Positions 10,476 through 25,898 of a stretch of 64,000 nt of DNA are shown here, in pieces. The number at the start of each line of letters is the position of its first letter. Position 1 is the stretch's first letter. This DNA is from Basidiobolus meristosporus CBS 931.73 (Eukaryota; Basidiobolomycota; Basidiobolomycetes; Basidiobolales; Basidiobolaceae), in assembly GCA_002104905.1 (NCBI GenBank), contig MCFE01000171.1:1-64000 (forward strand). Reading direction: 5' to 3'. Both the position numbers and the translations under genes were made by a program. The notes below the pieces were generated by a model, which was given only the letters and a program-made list of their open reading frames with translations, made no database searches and was not told the DNA's origin.

Positions 10476-11024
10476 GACAGGGTCGATAGACAGGGAATAA
10501 TATTGCATCAAATCCAGCAGCTCCGGATACGGTGGAGCATGTGACGAGCTGCACATTATCTTGTGTGTTCGTTCACATGGGTCATTCAGCTGATAATGAC
10601 ATCCACAACCATCAGGCGCTACATACGATCGTTGTGTCAGTTTGTATCGCTTTCCTCCAGCCTGGAGGATTTCAATATATCTGAATGGACCTTTACAGTA
10701 TACCCCACTATGGAAAGAGAATACATTATCGGCCCACATGATACGTCTAGAAGTGTCAGATCTTCCGACAGCGCTGAACTCTCACACCAGTTTATTTCTA
10801 GGCGTTGCTCGGTGAATCAGACAAGCCATCCGTCAGTCATTGGACAAGCTGGCGGATTCGGCTACAGCACCAGATTTTTTAATGAATTATTTCTGTGGTC
10901 AGGTGGACCAGGACCATGAGCAATAAAGTTTCACTCAGTCTCAGACAGCCGAAGCAGATTGGGCCAGGTGGAATTAGTCTTCAATTGATATTCGGCATTT
11001 TCCTGAAGCCCGCATTCCCACCCA

Positions 11025-11034
11025 CTATAAATAG
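11025..11034 (+). promoter_or_regulatory. TATA box of the small orphan gene
   Basis: CTATAAATAG stands 75 bp before the ATG at 11109, a sensible distance for a short 5' leader. It makes the further-upstream in-frame ATG at 11046 unlikely to be transcribed as a start. Confidence 0.55.
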
Positions 11035-11108
11035 CCAGGATTTGGTTGCCAATTGAAAAAATTCCCTACGCACCTCACCCTCTTGACTATACTCCTCAAT
11101 CGTATCTT

Positions 11109-11408
11109 ATGGCTACTTGGTTTGTACAAAACATTCTCTCTTCCGCCCAAGTAGCGTCCAAACGGCAAAGCCTTAGTGAAACCAGTTGCCACCTGATGGA
11201 GCACACGAAACCGTTGCATCGTCACTCGGCAGATGTTGGTGCTGCCAAGGAGGTTCCTATAACAAATCGTACTACTCGTCATCGTCGTGGAATGAGTAGC
11301 TCCAAGGCTGGTAGCGACGCTAATGCTGGGCTTGCTATGGCAATGTGTGGTAGCGGATATGCGGGCGGCGCAGCAGCATATTATCTTCTTGACCGCACCG
11401 AGCAATAG
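11109..11408 (+). CDS. small orphan protein, 99 aa
   Basis: An unbroken 99-residue frame that I do not recognise. The start at 11109 is chosen over 11046 because of the TATA box at 11025. The N-terminus (MATWFVQNILSSAQVASKRQ) could be a weak mitochondrial targeting helix. The middle is polar and basic (TTRHRRGMSSSKAG). The C-terminus is rich in Gly and Ala (MCGSGYAGGAAAYYLLDR), possibly one short membrane-spanning segment. It might be a small mitochondrial or stress-related protein, or a spurious frame. The core promoter and the unusual low-complexity tail are the only support. Confidence 0.4.
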   Translation: MATWFVQNILSSAQVASKRQSLSETSCHLMEHTKPLHRHSADVGAAKEVPITNRTTRHRRGMSSSKAGSDANAGLAMAMCGSGYAGGAAAYYLLDRTEQ

Positions 11409-11932
11409 TTTTACGTGTTTTACCTCCGAGAGTGTTGGCTCCCTGCGCTCTCCCCGCCTTGTATTAATAATATCTACCTAGCTCGTTCCATTCGATATGT
11501 TACGTATTACACCTGATACCTCCAACTGTACGATTACACTTCTCGCCTTTCCGAACTGCCTACATGTCCACTTACCAGTCCAAGCTTGACAAATACTATG
11601 TCCTCACCAAATCCTAATCACCCCGTTGATTCTACATGTATACTCTGTTAAATTTACCACTATAAAGCTGTCGATAATTGACTTTTCCTGATCTGAATAC
11701 ATCTAGATCCATACTAAACACGTGTAGTTAACTTCCAAATATCCCAAACAAGTTACGTCCAGATTGATTCACAATGTTAGTTTAGCCTTAATCAAGTTAG
11801 TTGGCATCTATTCACCATATTGTTGGAAACATATGTTGAATCTATCTTGGAAATCCCTGTTTCTACTGAACCTTTCTTCTGCCAGTGTTATATCCGTTTC
11901 TTATCTACCTGGTAAAGCTAACGTTTTAAACG
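11409..11932. other. intergenic / 5' flank of LOA1
   Basis: AT-rich spacer with no gene that I can support. Short frames starting at 11764 stop before the LOA1 start and share no frame with it. Confidence 0.5.
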
Positions 11933-13467
11933 ATGGAAAAATATTCGCGATGGAGAGTAAGTTGCACACTGCTACAGTTTGTTTACGGTAGTGTGGAAAC
12001 TAACTCACAATCGTAGGATGCAGGCACAGGCATCCAGCCTTTTCTTCCACCAGTGGTACATCAAGCTTTTCAGTTCGATTCCTGATGTGGAGTTCTTTAC
12101 TAATCCCTACTTAGCCTTTGAAAACTGAGGCTAACCCAATCAGCACAGTTCACAAATTCTTGAAGGATTACGTCTTGGGACCAGTCATCTCGGTTATACG
12201 ATTGGTGGGGCTTCTAGTCTCTTCATTGTTCATCGTTATCCTCGAGTTGTGTCTTAGTCTTGTAAGTATGAAAGTGTATAGACAAAGATCAAGGCATATT
12301 CAGCTAAAGTGTCTTGTATATAGGTCCCTATCACCCAATTGCGACGACAGCTTCGACGGGGCCTGATAACCCCATTCAGCCGTCTACTCTTGATATTCAC
12401 TGGTTTTTATTGGATCAGCTCGGAATCAAGTACTGTTAGAAAGGGGTACATAGATATTCATGCTTCTCATATGACTATATTCACCAACGTACTGTTTCAC
12501 GAAGACGAAGCCAAGGAGCTGCTCGTAGAAAAGCCGCCAATGCGGACGTGAGTTCCGGGGACATTATTGTTGTAAACCACACGTCTTACATAGATATCTT
12601 GTATCTTTATTTCCGGTAAGGACGCAAGTTTGAGAACTATCAGATGCTTCAACAACAGCAAACTTACCAGTTACCACCACCTCCCATAGGTATGATCCTG
12701 TTTTCACCCAAGTCTACCTCTCCAATCTTTCGGTCAGACCGCTATCAGTTTGGTCGGCTTTAAAAGCGTGTGGAACTTATCCGGAGGCGGAACCAAAATC
12801 CAAGGTTCAGACTTATTCGCTGAACGAACTGTCGGAAATCGCCAAGCAACAGAACCGGGGTCCCGTCATCGTTTTTCCTGAGGTAGGCCATCTTTTACGG
12901 GGAAGCTGACAATGGATTTGAAATTGACGTCAAATTGCCAGGGAACTACGTCGAATGGTAGAGCGCTACTCAAGTTTCTCTCTTTGTTCGATGGACTAAA
13001 CATCCAGAAGGTCCAGGTTCATATTGTCGCATTGAAGTGAGTATTATGAGAATGGTTTTCTTGATCATGGGTTGAATTGCTGACTCCATCTGTAGATACA
13101 CGTATGAGGACTATGCCCCTGTCTATACTGTTGGAAACCGCTTCTTCCATCTTTTCAGGCTATGTTCTCAGGTATTTATGATCCCTTACTAGCTGTCAGC
13201 TGAAGTCACTTGCTAACCATTGAACACCCCCGGTAGTACACCAACACTCTATCCGTCAAAAGATTGAATTCGTCGGAAGTGTCATTGGCAGAGGAGTCTT
13301 CCAGCACTTCACCCGAAGAAACTATTTCTTCTAAGATCACCTCGCTGTTTTCCCAGGTGGCACGACTTCGCAAGACAAACTTGGGTCTACAGGATAAGCA
13401 AGATTTCCTCGAATTCTACTGGACACGGACGAAGGGCAAGTACCAGCCTGAGCAGAAGAAACGCTAA
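11933..13467 (+). CDS. LOA1: lysophosphatidic acid acyltransferase, LOA1/VPS66-like
   Basis: A PlsC-family acyltransferase of the fungal Loa1/Vps66 type, which makes phosphatidic acid at the ER and lipid droplets and influences triacylglycerol synthesis. Nine exons keep frame: 11933-11956, 12017-12073, 12115-12261, 12324-12445, 12505-12615, 12690-12882, 12942-13036, 13096-13171 and 13237-13467 (351 aa). The N-terminal MEKYSRWRDAGTGIQPFLP block is characteristic of the Vps66 group. Two hydrophobic segments follow (GPVISVIRLVGLLVSSLFIV; TPFSRLLLIFTGFYWI). The catalytic block I is NHTSYID (NHxxxxD) and block III is VFPEGTTSNG. The C-terminus is Ser-rich and then basic. Every exon boundary has consensus gt..ag, which supports an intact gene. 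Confidence 0.88.
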
Positions 13468-13640
13468 GCGCTAGCGGCTGTTTGAAATCTTGAATAAATG
13501 CATATAAACCTATGATCAATACCATTCACCTTCGTTTTGTTGCAAATCGGGTGTCGGTGTATATGCTATTGCCGTGGCTATATTCAGATACAGATTATGC
13601 CATCTGACTGGATTCTCCCACTTTTCCGTTCTATCATAAT

Positions 13641-13680
13641 CCCAATTTCTGCCCAATTTCTGCCCAATTTCTGCCCAATA
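13641..13680. repeat. 11-bp tandem repeat (cccaatttctg)
   Basis: Three perfect units plus a partial fourth lie in the 174-343 bp gap between LOA1 and the DUF2470 gene. Seen directly; no function known. Confidence 0.9.
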
Positions 13681-13810
13681 CTTTGATCACAAGCAATCGG
13701 GCGAATTCACGTGACCACACAAATGGGCTCATCTTAGTTAATGGAGCTTCAAAAGTACAAGGAGAATTCCAACTGTCAGCCTAGTTTTGAGAACCAAGTA
13801 GTTTTCTCCA

Positions 13811-14671
13811 ATGTTTAGACCTGTGAACGTTAGAAATGTCCCAAGACAGGACTCCATCGCCAACTCTTCTGAAACTATTGTGGCGCACATGAATGAAGGG
13901 CACGCCGAAGAACTGTTGATGTACGGGAAGTTTTTTGGCGAGTGTAAACAGGCTGTGTCCGCCACTTTGGTGGATATCGATCAATCTGGGTTGACGATAG
14001 TCTGTCTAACAGAAGAAAAGGAAGAGGAGGAGATCAGAATAGCCTTCAGGAACCCCGTTCCAAACAAGGCTTCCTTGAAAGAGGCCCTTGATGAACTCAC
14101 CGAGGAAGCTGCCAAGGGTTTAGGGGTAAGCGAACGTTTTCGGCTCTCTTCCTATTTTTCTTTCTTCGCCACTTCTCAGCATATGGCCGGGTTAAAAACT
14201 TTCGAAAAATGGAAAGTCCCCTTGTCGGCCTGCTGCTCACAGTTTCAATGCAGTCTGTTTGAAAAGTGACCTTTGAGATTAACCTTGCTTCTCCGCCAGG
14301 TTCCAGTGCCGGGACGCCGTGGTATCTCGAAAAAAGAGCTCGGGTCGGACGGGTTCTTCATTCTTCCAGATCCCAACCATGCTTTAATCGTGTTGTTCGC
14401 GGTAATCTCGTACACATACCTTGTGTTCAGCTCGAATCCTATCTGGCCGTTAAATTATCTTAAGCTGTTCTTCGGACAAGGGGTTCTCAACGCTCTCTTC
14501 GCGGTAATGGTCTTGATCCATGCTGCGGAGGCGTTTGTTGCATGGGCCATATGTCTGACCAGACCCGAATACGACAACGAGACGGTGATGAAATGGGTCA
14601 TCTCCACGTTCATATTCGGAATCGGTAGCCTTCGGAAGTTGTTTGCCCAACCCAAGAAGAAGAGTAACTAG
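13811..14671 (+). CDS. DUF2470 domain plus membrane domain protein
   Basis: Two exons, 13811-14125 and 14300-14671, join in frame (228 aa). The N-terminal half is a DUF2470 domain: SSETIVAHMNEGHAEELLMYGKF, then a VDIDQSGLTI strand and an acidic helix. The HMN.GH core is the motif that in HugZ/HutZ-type proteins lies beside the flavin-like barrel and takes part in heme handling. Here no split-barrel domain precedes it. After the intron comes a hydrophobic C-terminal half with about three membrane segments (ALIVLFAVISYTYLVF; VLNALFAVMVLIHAAEAFVAWAICL; WVISTFIFGIGSL) and a lysine tail (PKKKSN), a possible ER-retention KKxx-like end. Fungal integral membrane DUF2470 proteins are known but their role is not. 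Confidence 0.75.
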
Positions 14672-14889
14672 TGAACCAAGCAGCCAATTTCCATTCAAAC
14701 CATTTATTTTTGTAACGATGTAATTGTATTTACATGTTTATAGTCATACACTTGAATCTAGTGGCTCCGTCGAATCTTAACTTCATTCTCCATCTCCATA
14801 TAAACATCTTTGCAATTGATTTCTGACTCCAAGATAATGCTAGTATATAGACACACATCACCGTGGTTTTCGGCCACATGGGTACTCTA

Positions 14890-15687
14890 CTAGTGAGCGG
14901 GTCGAGGGGGGAGGGCTGGTTGTGGCGGTTCGAGAGCACCATTATGTTTCGGTGATGGAGGTGCCTCTACATCACGCTCGCTCAACTCGTCAGCTGCCCA
15001 CAGAGCACATCCTACTACATTGGTAAACATGAACACAAGGTTCCCCAATGGGACCAATTCTAAAGCAAGTGCGACCATCCCAAAGGAAGTATAGTCGGAA
15101 CGATTCTTCATAACATGCTCCCTCGACTGGCTGAGATTGAGCCCCAGTATTTCTACGTGGTAATGAAGCATGTATCCCCACGTAAGAAAGAGTCCATTTA
15201 GATAGCAGTACATGGCGGTCCCTAGACCAGGCACTACATTCAAGGGCATAGTGAGGATCAAGGTAGGAAGTTCAACCAGTAACTCTCCAAACAATCGATA
15301 CTTGACGTAGCGTAAACCGGTGAACCCCAACCGACGTAAGTAGCCGCTGTGTGAGGGAAGATGTTGCTGGAAGCCGCGCAGTCTGAGCACTGCGTCGAAC
15401 AGCCGATCGAGCATGAGAGGAAGAAATAGGATGTAGCATAGGAAGATCATTAAAAAGCTTTCGATCAACAAGAATATCACTGCCACAAACCAGGCTAGTC
15501 CTGCGGGACAGTGCGCTCTAATGAGTGCATGTGCCGTAGGAGCGACTGCAAAACCAAGTCCAACAAAGGAGAGGATACTAACTAACAACAAAAACAAGAT
15601 CCCGTGAAGGCATTTGCTCCAAAGCGTAGGGTGCGAAACGAAGAACAGCAATCCCTGAATCGGGTAGGAAGACTTTGGTGCTTTCAT
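14890..15687 (-). CDS. EI24/RRT8-like multipass membrane protein
   Basis: A single-exon 265-aa protein with four or more hydrophobic segments. The N-terminal SSYPIQGLLFFVSHPTLW is typical of the fungal Rrt8/Lds and EI24/CysZ-like family. The hydrophobic stretches are HGILFLLLVSILSFVGLGFAV, GLAWFVAVIFLLIESFLMIFLCYILFLPLML, LPTLILTMPLNVVPGLGTAMYCYLNGLFLTWGYMLHY and MVALALELVPLGNLVFMFTNVVGCALWA. The tail is proline-rich and polar (EAPPSPKHN..PPRPAH), presumably cytosolic. In yeast the Lds/Rrt8 proteins sit on lipid droplets during spore-wall formation, while animal EI24 acts in autophagy and at the ER. Either function could apply. Confidence 0.65.
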   Translation of the reverse strand: MKAPKSSYPIQGLLFFVSHPTLWSKCLHGILFLLLVSILSFVGLGFAVAPTAHALIRAHCPAGLAWFVAVIFLLIESFLMIFLCYILFLPLMLDRLFDAVLRLRGFQQHLPSHSGYLRRLGFTGLRYVKYRLFGELLVELPTLILTMPLNVVPGLGTAMYCYLNGLFLTWGYMLHYHVEILGLNLSQSREHVMKNRSDYTSFGMVALALELVPLGNLVFMFTNVVGCALWAADELSERDVEAPPSPKHNGALEPPQPALPPRPAH

Positions 15688-16138
15688 ACAAGCTTATTCA
15701 GACAGGTGGGTTTTGCGTCTGGTTATGTTGAGTCAAGGTGTAGGTCATGGTTTGCACCAACGAGAATGCATCAATGATGTCATGTTGATGGATGGAAGTT
15801 GTTATGGCTGTTTCATTGAATGCAAGTACAATTGGATTTCACCTGCTTAACTCGAATATCAAACAATGGTCTCTGCTGATCCTCATCAGCATATCGGCAT
15901 AGGTATCCGCAGGGTATCAGTGGCCATCGAAATGTGACAGTCTTGAATCCTGAACGATTTTCAGGGAAACTCAACTCCTATCTTGTGTTGGGGGCTGTGG
16001 CTTGTATTTGGCACCATATTTTCATCAGGTTCCTTAGATCCAGAGATTTTCACCAACTTGGAACAATATGGGAGTTGTTGTGAGAGTCAGGCTGTTCGAG
16101 TGTATCCATATAAATGGTCAAGCTGATACCCTACATGG
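15688..16138. other. divergent promoter region
   Basis: Between the minus-strand EI24-like gene and the plus-strand multipass membrane gene. No gene seen. Confidence 0.5.
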
Positions 16139-17148
16139 ATGGTACAGATGTCTAGTTCAACCGACAACGACTCGAATCTACGCTTCAGTGGCGCCTGGTT
16201 CATATGGATCAATCTCTCGTTGCTGATTTTTTCATTCACTCTGGTAGTGCATGTACGCAACTCATTCACCTCGCTAAGACTACTGGCGAAGATACCCTCA
16301 GACCTGCTCTTCTGGTTCGGTGCTGTCCAATCCACTGCTGCCATTTTTTGCCATATAAGCAAGATGACCGACTACTTCTTCACAACAAATTGTAGCTTCA
16401 AATCCATCTTTAACCCAACGTTTTACTACATCAGCACTACCGCGTTGGCCGCCGTTCTCTACCGCCGGTGCTACTTCAGCATTCGTTATGGTCGACATCT
16501 CTTCTTCGCCGGAGCAATGGTCGTTTTTGGGATGAAGCTCTCCGGTCTAGTTGTGCTACTATCTAATTTCTCTCCCGCGCCCGCCGTGTTCCGTGAGTGC
16601 AAGTCCATGTTGATGCACATCCCCTCCACCATCTATTTCGGGATTGAGATCTGTATGAACGCATACGTGATGCTCTGGTGGCTCATCATCCTGGGAGACC
16701 GAGTATATCTGCAGGATAAACCCTGGCGAGGAGCTATCCGAAAGGATGGGAGTAGCTACACTCTGGCGAGCACGGCCAGCACCATTCTATTCGCTTCGCT
16801 CCTGATGAATGGCGTAGTTCTGGGTTTGAGTACGGATGTCCTCAACCAAGTTCAATGTAAAGTATCTAGATCAAATATCGCTTTGTGGAATACACGTCTG
16901 ACATTACTCGATACTTAGGGGCTATACAATCGATGCTCTGTACCCAGCAGCTTGTGGAGTACTACCATGATGTCAAAGTCATACTTCCAACAGTCAACGA
17001 ATCGCTTAGCACAACCGCCTGTGAAATGCTTCAGAATAGAGGCTCGTTGGAGTTCTCCAAAGGAGACACGCCAAGTGAAGAGACGGATCAACAGTCCACT
17101 TCCAAATCATATCAAGTACTCAGCAGAGATATGGACATCCCAACATAA
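16139..17148 (+). CDS. multipass membrane protein, GPCR-like topology, unknown function
   Basis: Two exons, 16139-16856 and 16919-17148, join in frame (315 aa). About seven hydrophobic segments can be counted: WFIWINLSLLIFSFTLVVHV, LLFWFGAVQSTAAIFC, PTFYYISTTALAAVLY, LFFAGAMVVFGMKLSGLVVLLS, IPSTIYFGIEICMNAYVMLWWLIIL, STILFASLLMNGVVLGLS and a short AIQSMLCTQQ stretch. A hydrophilic Ser/Thr-rich C-terminal tail follows. The outer part carries NCS and cysteines that could pair. No DRY, NPxxY or other receptor signature is visible, so calling it a receptor would be speculation. Not recognised. Confidence 0.65.
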
Positions 17149-17230
17149 CAGTAACAGATTCATAGTTTTGTTTATCAAAGTTAATATATGCATATGCAGT
17201 CTAAAATAAATGGGATGATGGTTGGATTGT

Positions 17231-18814
<1,584 letters not shown>

Positions 18815-19369
18815 CGGATTTCTTTGAAGTGTTTGCTCAGATAATGCCGTCCTCGCGTTTTATATTTCGACGGTTCATTCTCGGCAATATGGTTAGAGTC
18901 TTCCCACGTTTTCTCGCACGTTGGTCAACTGGCTGGTAGAGTGTAGGCTTTCTCGTGGCCTTGGTGGAGTTGGAGTCAGTTTGACCATTGCCATCCATTG
19001 CTTCTGTCAAGTCCTGCCTCTCTATCGAAATCCGTATGCATATGTGCAGCCATGCACCCTCATTCAATGTAGGGAAGATCAGTCACGATATGTTAATCTG
19101 TATGAGATCTGGGGAACATGGAAGATTTGACTTGCACCAGGTTAGTAGGCAACTACAGTAGGTAATGGTCAGCTCTGATCTTGCCATGATTACAGAGTGG
19201 ATTTGATTTAAACAGATTTGGTAATCATCTTATGCATTTTGACTAATAGGACTGAATTGTTATTAGTAAAATCAACTTGAGATGACGTTTAGGGAAGTAA
19301 TCCTATTTCAAGTATTCACCATTCAACCTCTCACCAAGCTGCGTTGAATTCCCTTTCATATTGAACTTG
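18815..19369. other. divergent promoter region
   Basis: Between the subtilase gene (minus) and RBX1 (plus). No gene supported; short frames in both directions have no domain. Confidence 0.5.
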
Positions 19370-20126
<757 letters not shown>

Positions 20127-20455
20127 TGGTACGGATGGTGAAATAAGGCCGACTCCTATCTCGGACCTCTTGCTACTGCCGATATGGCACTTCCCAACTA
20201 AACACCAATAAATATCTGTAATATGTTTCGAATTGAAAGATGAAGTGAGTCATTTGATCAACACCGCAAGGCTACTAGCATTAAATGTAATGAGTAATGT
20301 CAAGAACGGATCGATTCCCGCAAAAGCAATGATGGCCATGCATCGACAATCTTGGCCACTTTGGAGTGTTGTTTACACCTTGCTTCACCTGGCATTTGTT
20401 TAAAGTCTATACACACCTTGCTTCGCCCTTTATCGGCTTTCATCACCACTTCCCC
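20127..20455. other. intergenic between RBX1 and shugoshin
   Basis: Short spacer with RBX1 3' sequence including aataaa-like motifs (about 20208). No gene. Confidence 0.5.
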
Positions 20456-21744
20456 ATGAACTCACGAGCTGCCAATAGAGATGTTTTTCTTGAACTGGAG
20501 AAATGTAAGCCAAAGGTGCTGCTCCACTAACCCCGAACCCATGCTCACCCATCAATCCTAGTCAAACGGAAACACCAAAAACAAAACCAAGATCTTGTTC
20601 GGTAAGATCTTCTTCGTTCTCCGTATACAACCTTGATTCAGCTAACTTGCCGTAAGATCGAACACACTTCAAGCACTTCAGCTTCGAAAATGTGAACTCG
20701 AAAAAAATCGACTGATCAGCGAGAACATCGAACTTCGCACACAATTCGCTAGCTCCCATACTTCTAATAGCACCTTCAAGTTGGCCCAGCTCACAGAAAC
20801 GCGCATAAAGCGCCTTGAAGTACGTGATTTGATAAAGTCCCGAATACACGAAGTGCTAATCTTCCGGGCAGACTATTCAAGGTTTATTGGAAAGCATTCG
20901 TCAAGAGCTGGTAGACCTTTCCCAAGATATCAGCCCGGCACTGCTTCTCACCGAAGAAGCTCCCCCCGAAAGCGGTGCAAGCTATGGCAAAAGATCAAAT
21001 CGTAAACTATCAGGCTATCTAGAATTTTCCGAGTGGATGTAAACACTCTAACTGCTACTTACTTGCCTCCAGAGCCCTTGAAGAAATATTCAAAAGCACA
21101 AACTTTGGTATGGTCCAAATATACGGGCTGCTTGTTCCTATGCACTCACCGATTAAAAGGTCACAAATTTGCTTGCTGGTGAGGATATCGAGCCAGCATT
21201 AAAAAGCCAGGACAGACCAATTAAGGCGTAAGCATATAACAACCTCTATCTTGGCTTCTATTCATTGTACTTTCTATTCAGAACACTGGCGAGATCCCTT
21301 GAACCTATCGCGGAAAAGGTGAAAGAAGACGACTCCGAGCAAAGTTGTATTATGACTACTTCTTGGAACAAAGCTTGTTCACTCATAATCCTTTATTTCT
21401 GTCCACAGATAGCGATAGGAACACCAAGAGCATGGGCACCAAACGCAAGCCTGTCAAGGCCCGCTTTACAAGCTTTGAATTCGTTGAAGTTCAGCTGCCT
21501 CAAAAACAACCAAATTCTCCAAGTCAGCTAGCTGTCGAGTATCCAACGTAAGACACCAATTCCTCGATATCTAAGGATGTCTGGCATTAAACCTTTCGTA
21601 GTAAACGAAGGAGACAACCCATTTGTTACAAGCAACCCGACATACGAAGGTAGCATTGTTATCTGCATTGATTAGTTAGCCTCGGTAAACTAACTTAACT
21701 CCAGCAAACTCCGTAAAGGAGATCCGTTTACTTCCCAGCATTGA
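20456..21744 (+). CDS. shugoshin-like centromeric cohesin protector
   Basis: Shugoshin recruits PP2A and protects centromeric cohesin. The gene is intron-rich (about eight exons; first 20456-20504, last ending TGA 21744). The N-terminal coiled coil reads FKRKHQKQNQDLV, then RSNTLQALQLRKCELEKN, then RLISENIELRTQF, the expected heptad pattern with an NT..LQ..R..E..L..EN core. An amphipathic stretch follows after an intron (LLESIRQELVDLSQDISPALL). The C-terminal SGO motif spans two exons: KRRRQPICYKQPDIR then SKLRKGDPF, the basic histone/Bub1-phospho-H2A-binding box. Boundaries at about 21050-21250 are not fully resolved, so the middle of the protein is approximate. The pairing of both diagnostic ends with the right spacing makes the call good. 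The protein is small for the family. Confidence 0.75.
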
Positions 21745-22098
21745 CCATCTTTTCCGGCCCATCACCATAAGCGGAAATAAGCGAATAGTTGGAGGATTTG
21801 TAGGAATTTCTAGCACTGCATTCAATCAAAGAATAAATTCGATGGCCACTGCGGTAATAAAAGCAAAATCAGATTGGGGATGATTTTTGGGTTGGGAGTT
21901 ACTTCATCCTGTGCTAAAGCTTTCCCCACCAATATACTCCTCGCCCCCATCCATCATTTCGTAGTAAATCAAGGAATGATTCCCACCCAATCATTGAGGA
22001 GGATTTTGGGTATCAACTTTCTTCACCCAATTTTTGGTCATAGGTTATAACCTCAAGGCTTTCGGTCCTCAGCAAACGGCTTAACTTTAGCTGACAAT
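21745..22098. other. intergenic / ATP2 promoter
   Basis: No gene. It carries several copies of a cccaat/attggg-type motif (CCAAT-box-like) before the highly expressed ATP synthase gene. A ggttataacc palindrome is near 22042. Confidence 0.5.
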
Positions 22099-23755
<1,657 letters not shown>

Positions 23756-23952
23756 TTTAGCTAGCCCTTATTCTTACGTAGCACTCATCCCTGCTGTTGG
23801 ACAAGCTTTTCCTTTTTAATTTTATAGCATTCCTAAAACACATCACTCAATAAAAGGATCATCGTGTATAAACAACGAGATTTCTAATGCTTTGAGGAAA
23901 ATGGCGAATGGTGGAAGTGGTGGATTTATTGAAGGACATGTGGCCCGAATCA

Positions 23953-25532
23953 TCAACCTTTGGTGTGAATTATCGAAGGACCGGACTCGTTGTAGTCTAC
24001 TTTGGTGATATGACTCTTGGGGTCAGGGAATACAAGCTGTTGGAAGGTGCATATGTGAGCCGCCGATCTATGTATGAACTGAACTTGAACCTACCTTGGC
24101 AACAATGGAGGCGCCTAGGAAGGAGGCGAACTCGGTGCGCTCCTTCAGCTGGGTGAAGTAATCCGGAATTTTACCGAACTTCACTTCTCGGTTCTGATTG
24201 TCCCCCAGGTTTTCCGAGTTCGCAAGGAAGGGGCTCAGCGAGGACTGTAGGGAGTCCTTGAGGCCTAGAGTGCATTGGTATTAGACGAGTGCCACACATG
24301 AGGCGGAAATGCGTGCTCACCTTTCAATTTGGATACTCCGCCGGTCAATATAACATTCTCCCACAGAGTGGCCCGCTTCTCTGGCTCACAACTGAATATC
24401 GCTAGGTGGATGGCTTCAGGCAGACTCAAACACTGAACTCCTACTAGGCTCGGGTCAAACAAAGGCTCAGCGCAACGGAACCTCGCGTCACCTATCATAA
24501 ACTACACACATGTCAGGCCTAGCGATACCGAAAATCCTACGCATTAATGCTCAGCACCTTTTTGGATTTGTACTCGATCTCAGCCCTGTCCTTCACCTCA
24601 TCTGTAGGCTCAACATTCATGGCACAGATCTCAGATTCCTTGACGAACCGTGCAAACTCCACTGGGATCTCTTCGCCGTACGCTAGACACAGCTCTGAAT
24701 CTTGCTTCAACAGCTCCACCAGATATTGATCGATATCTCTTCCACCCAGAGGCAGCACTTGCGCAGCATGATATTGCACAGTATTATCGATGATAGGTGT
24801 GATTTCTGACAAATTGTCAAGTCCGTTAGCTCTTAGGTCGTTAAGAAAAGCTGTAGTACATTGTTCGCACCAGTATAGGTATGTCCAATATCGATCACTG
24901 TGCCGGACACTATCCCGCACCCATAAAGAGCCATCAGAGGCTCCTCGGCAAGGTACAATCCCGGGACGTTCATGGTTTCGAAGAAAAACTGGGTGATTCG
25001 TTCACGATAGTCTTTCGGCCAAAACGTGGGGATGGTGAGCAGCACTGGGGAATCGTTCTTCGAACGTTTGATCTTCAGCTCCTTTACAAGGATGTGACGC
25101 CTGAGATTCGGTTAGGAATTAACAACAACAGCTACAGACACAGGTCTACACATATACAAGGGTAATTACCACAATTGCTCGAGAGCCTCCCAATCTTCAA
25201 TCCAACCACGCTCGACAGGGCGTATTAAAGAAAGTTCAGAGGCTGGTTCGTCCAGCTGTGGTCCAAACACGTATTGCTTTCCCTTCTTAATAGCCTCCTG
25301 ATTTTCCTCCTCTAGATCTGCATTATCGTTGTCCTTTTGCTCGAGCACTTCTTTACCAACCAACGTCGGTATGGTCTTGACATGGAAGAGAGAAAGGCGT
25401 TTAGTGACAGCTGATGGGGAAGAATCGAAGAGTGCTAACCAGCTGTGGTGTCTTATTGGTATCGTGTACACCTTTGACTACTTTTACAACACTTGAGCCA
25501 GTGTTTATTACTACGAAATGGTCTTCTTTCAT
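23953..25532 (-). CDS. actin-related protein, Arp9-like (SWI/SNF-RSC family)
   Basis: An actin-fold protein in several exons, from ATG 25532 to stop 23953. The first nucleotide-binding strand is VVINTGSSVVKVVKG. A long insert follows (KDNDNADLEEENQEAIKK..), then FGPQ, the SPVLLTIPTFWPKDYRERITQFFFETMNVPGLYLAEEPLMALYGCG block and VIDIGHT.. The later ITPIIDNTVQYHAAQVLPLGGRDIDQYLVELL is the second phosphate loop region. The final exons read VILTGGVSKLKG, FASFLGASIVAK and the terminal PSIIHTKG. The insert and the NVPGLYLAEEPLMALYGC segment resemble fungal Arp9 more than actin, Arp2 or Arp3. Arp9 pairs with Arp7 or an equivalent in chromatin remodellers. Arp10/Arp11 of dynactin is the alternative. 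Confidence 0.6.
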
Positions 25533-25898
25533 TATGGACTTCTACTGAATCACAGGCAACATAGTGATTCCAATTACCGCGATGAAAACAGCATTTTCGT
25601 GAATCGACAATGCCACCAATCGATTTCCAACAGGGGCCACAACATGAAAATTTTGGGACAGTTGATGTAAACGAGCACCAAACCCTACCAACAATGGGAT
25701 ATTTAGTCGATCGGGAAATCACTGGGCTCGGCAACGTGTATTAAGCAACTATTTCTATGTACGCGTACAAGATGTATCTGGAATAACAATATTGTAGGAT
25801 GAACCGGTGAGACAAAACATTTATTGTCACTGTAAACATTCGCACAAGTAAGGTAGATTCTGGAAGAATACAGGAAAATGGTGTAAAACTTGGACGAA

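Larger units (their letters stand above)
10024..11108. other. intergenic, about 1.1 kb
   Basis: No gene that I can support. Short frames on both strands lack start context, splice partners and recognisable domains. It contains an inverted repeat (10408-10475) and ends in a TATA-box promoter for the small orphan gene at 11109. Confidence 0.5.

Noticed and set aside
10563-10919. 118-codon frame at 10563
   Set aside because: No domain, no core promoter, no splice partner; left as intergenic.
16139-17148. GPCR identity for the seven-TM protein
   Set aside because: Helix count fits, but no receptor-family signature is visible, so only topology is reported.
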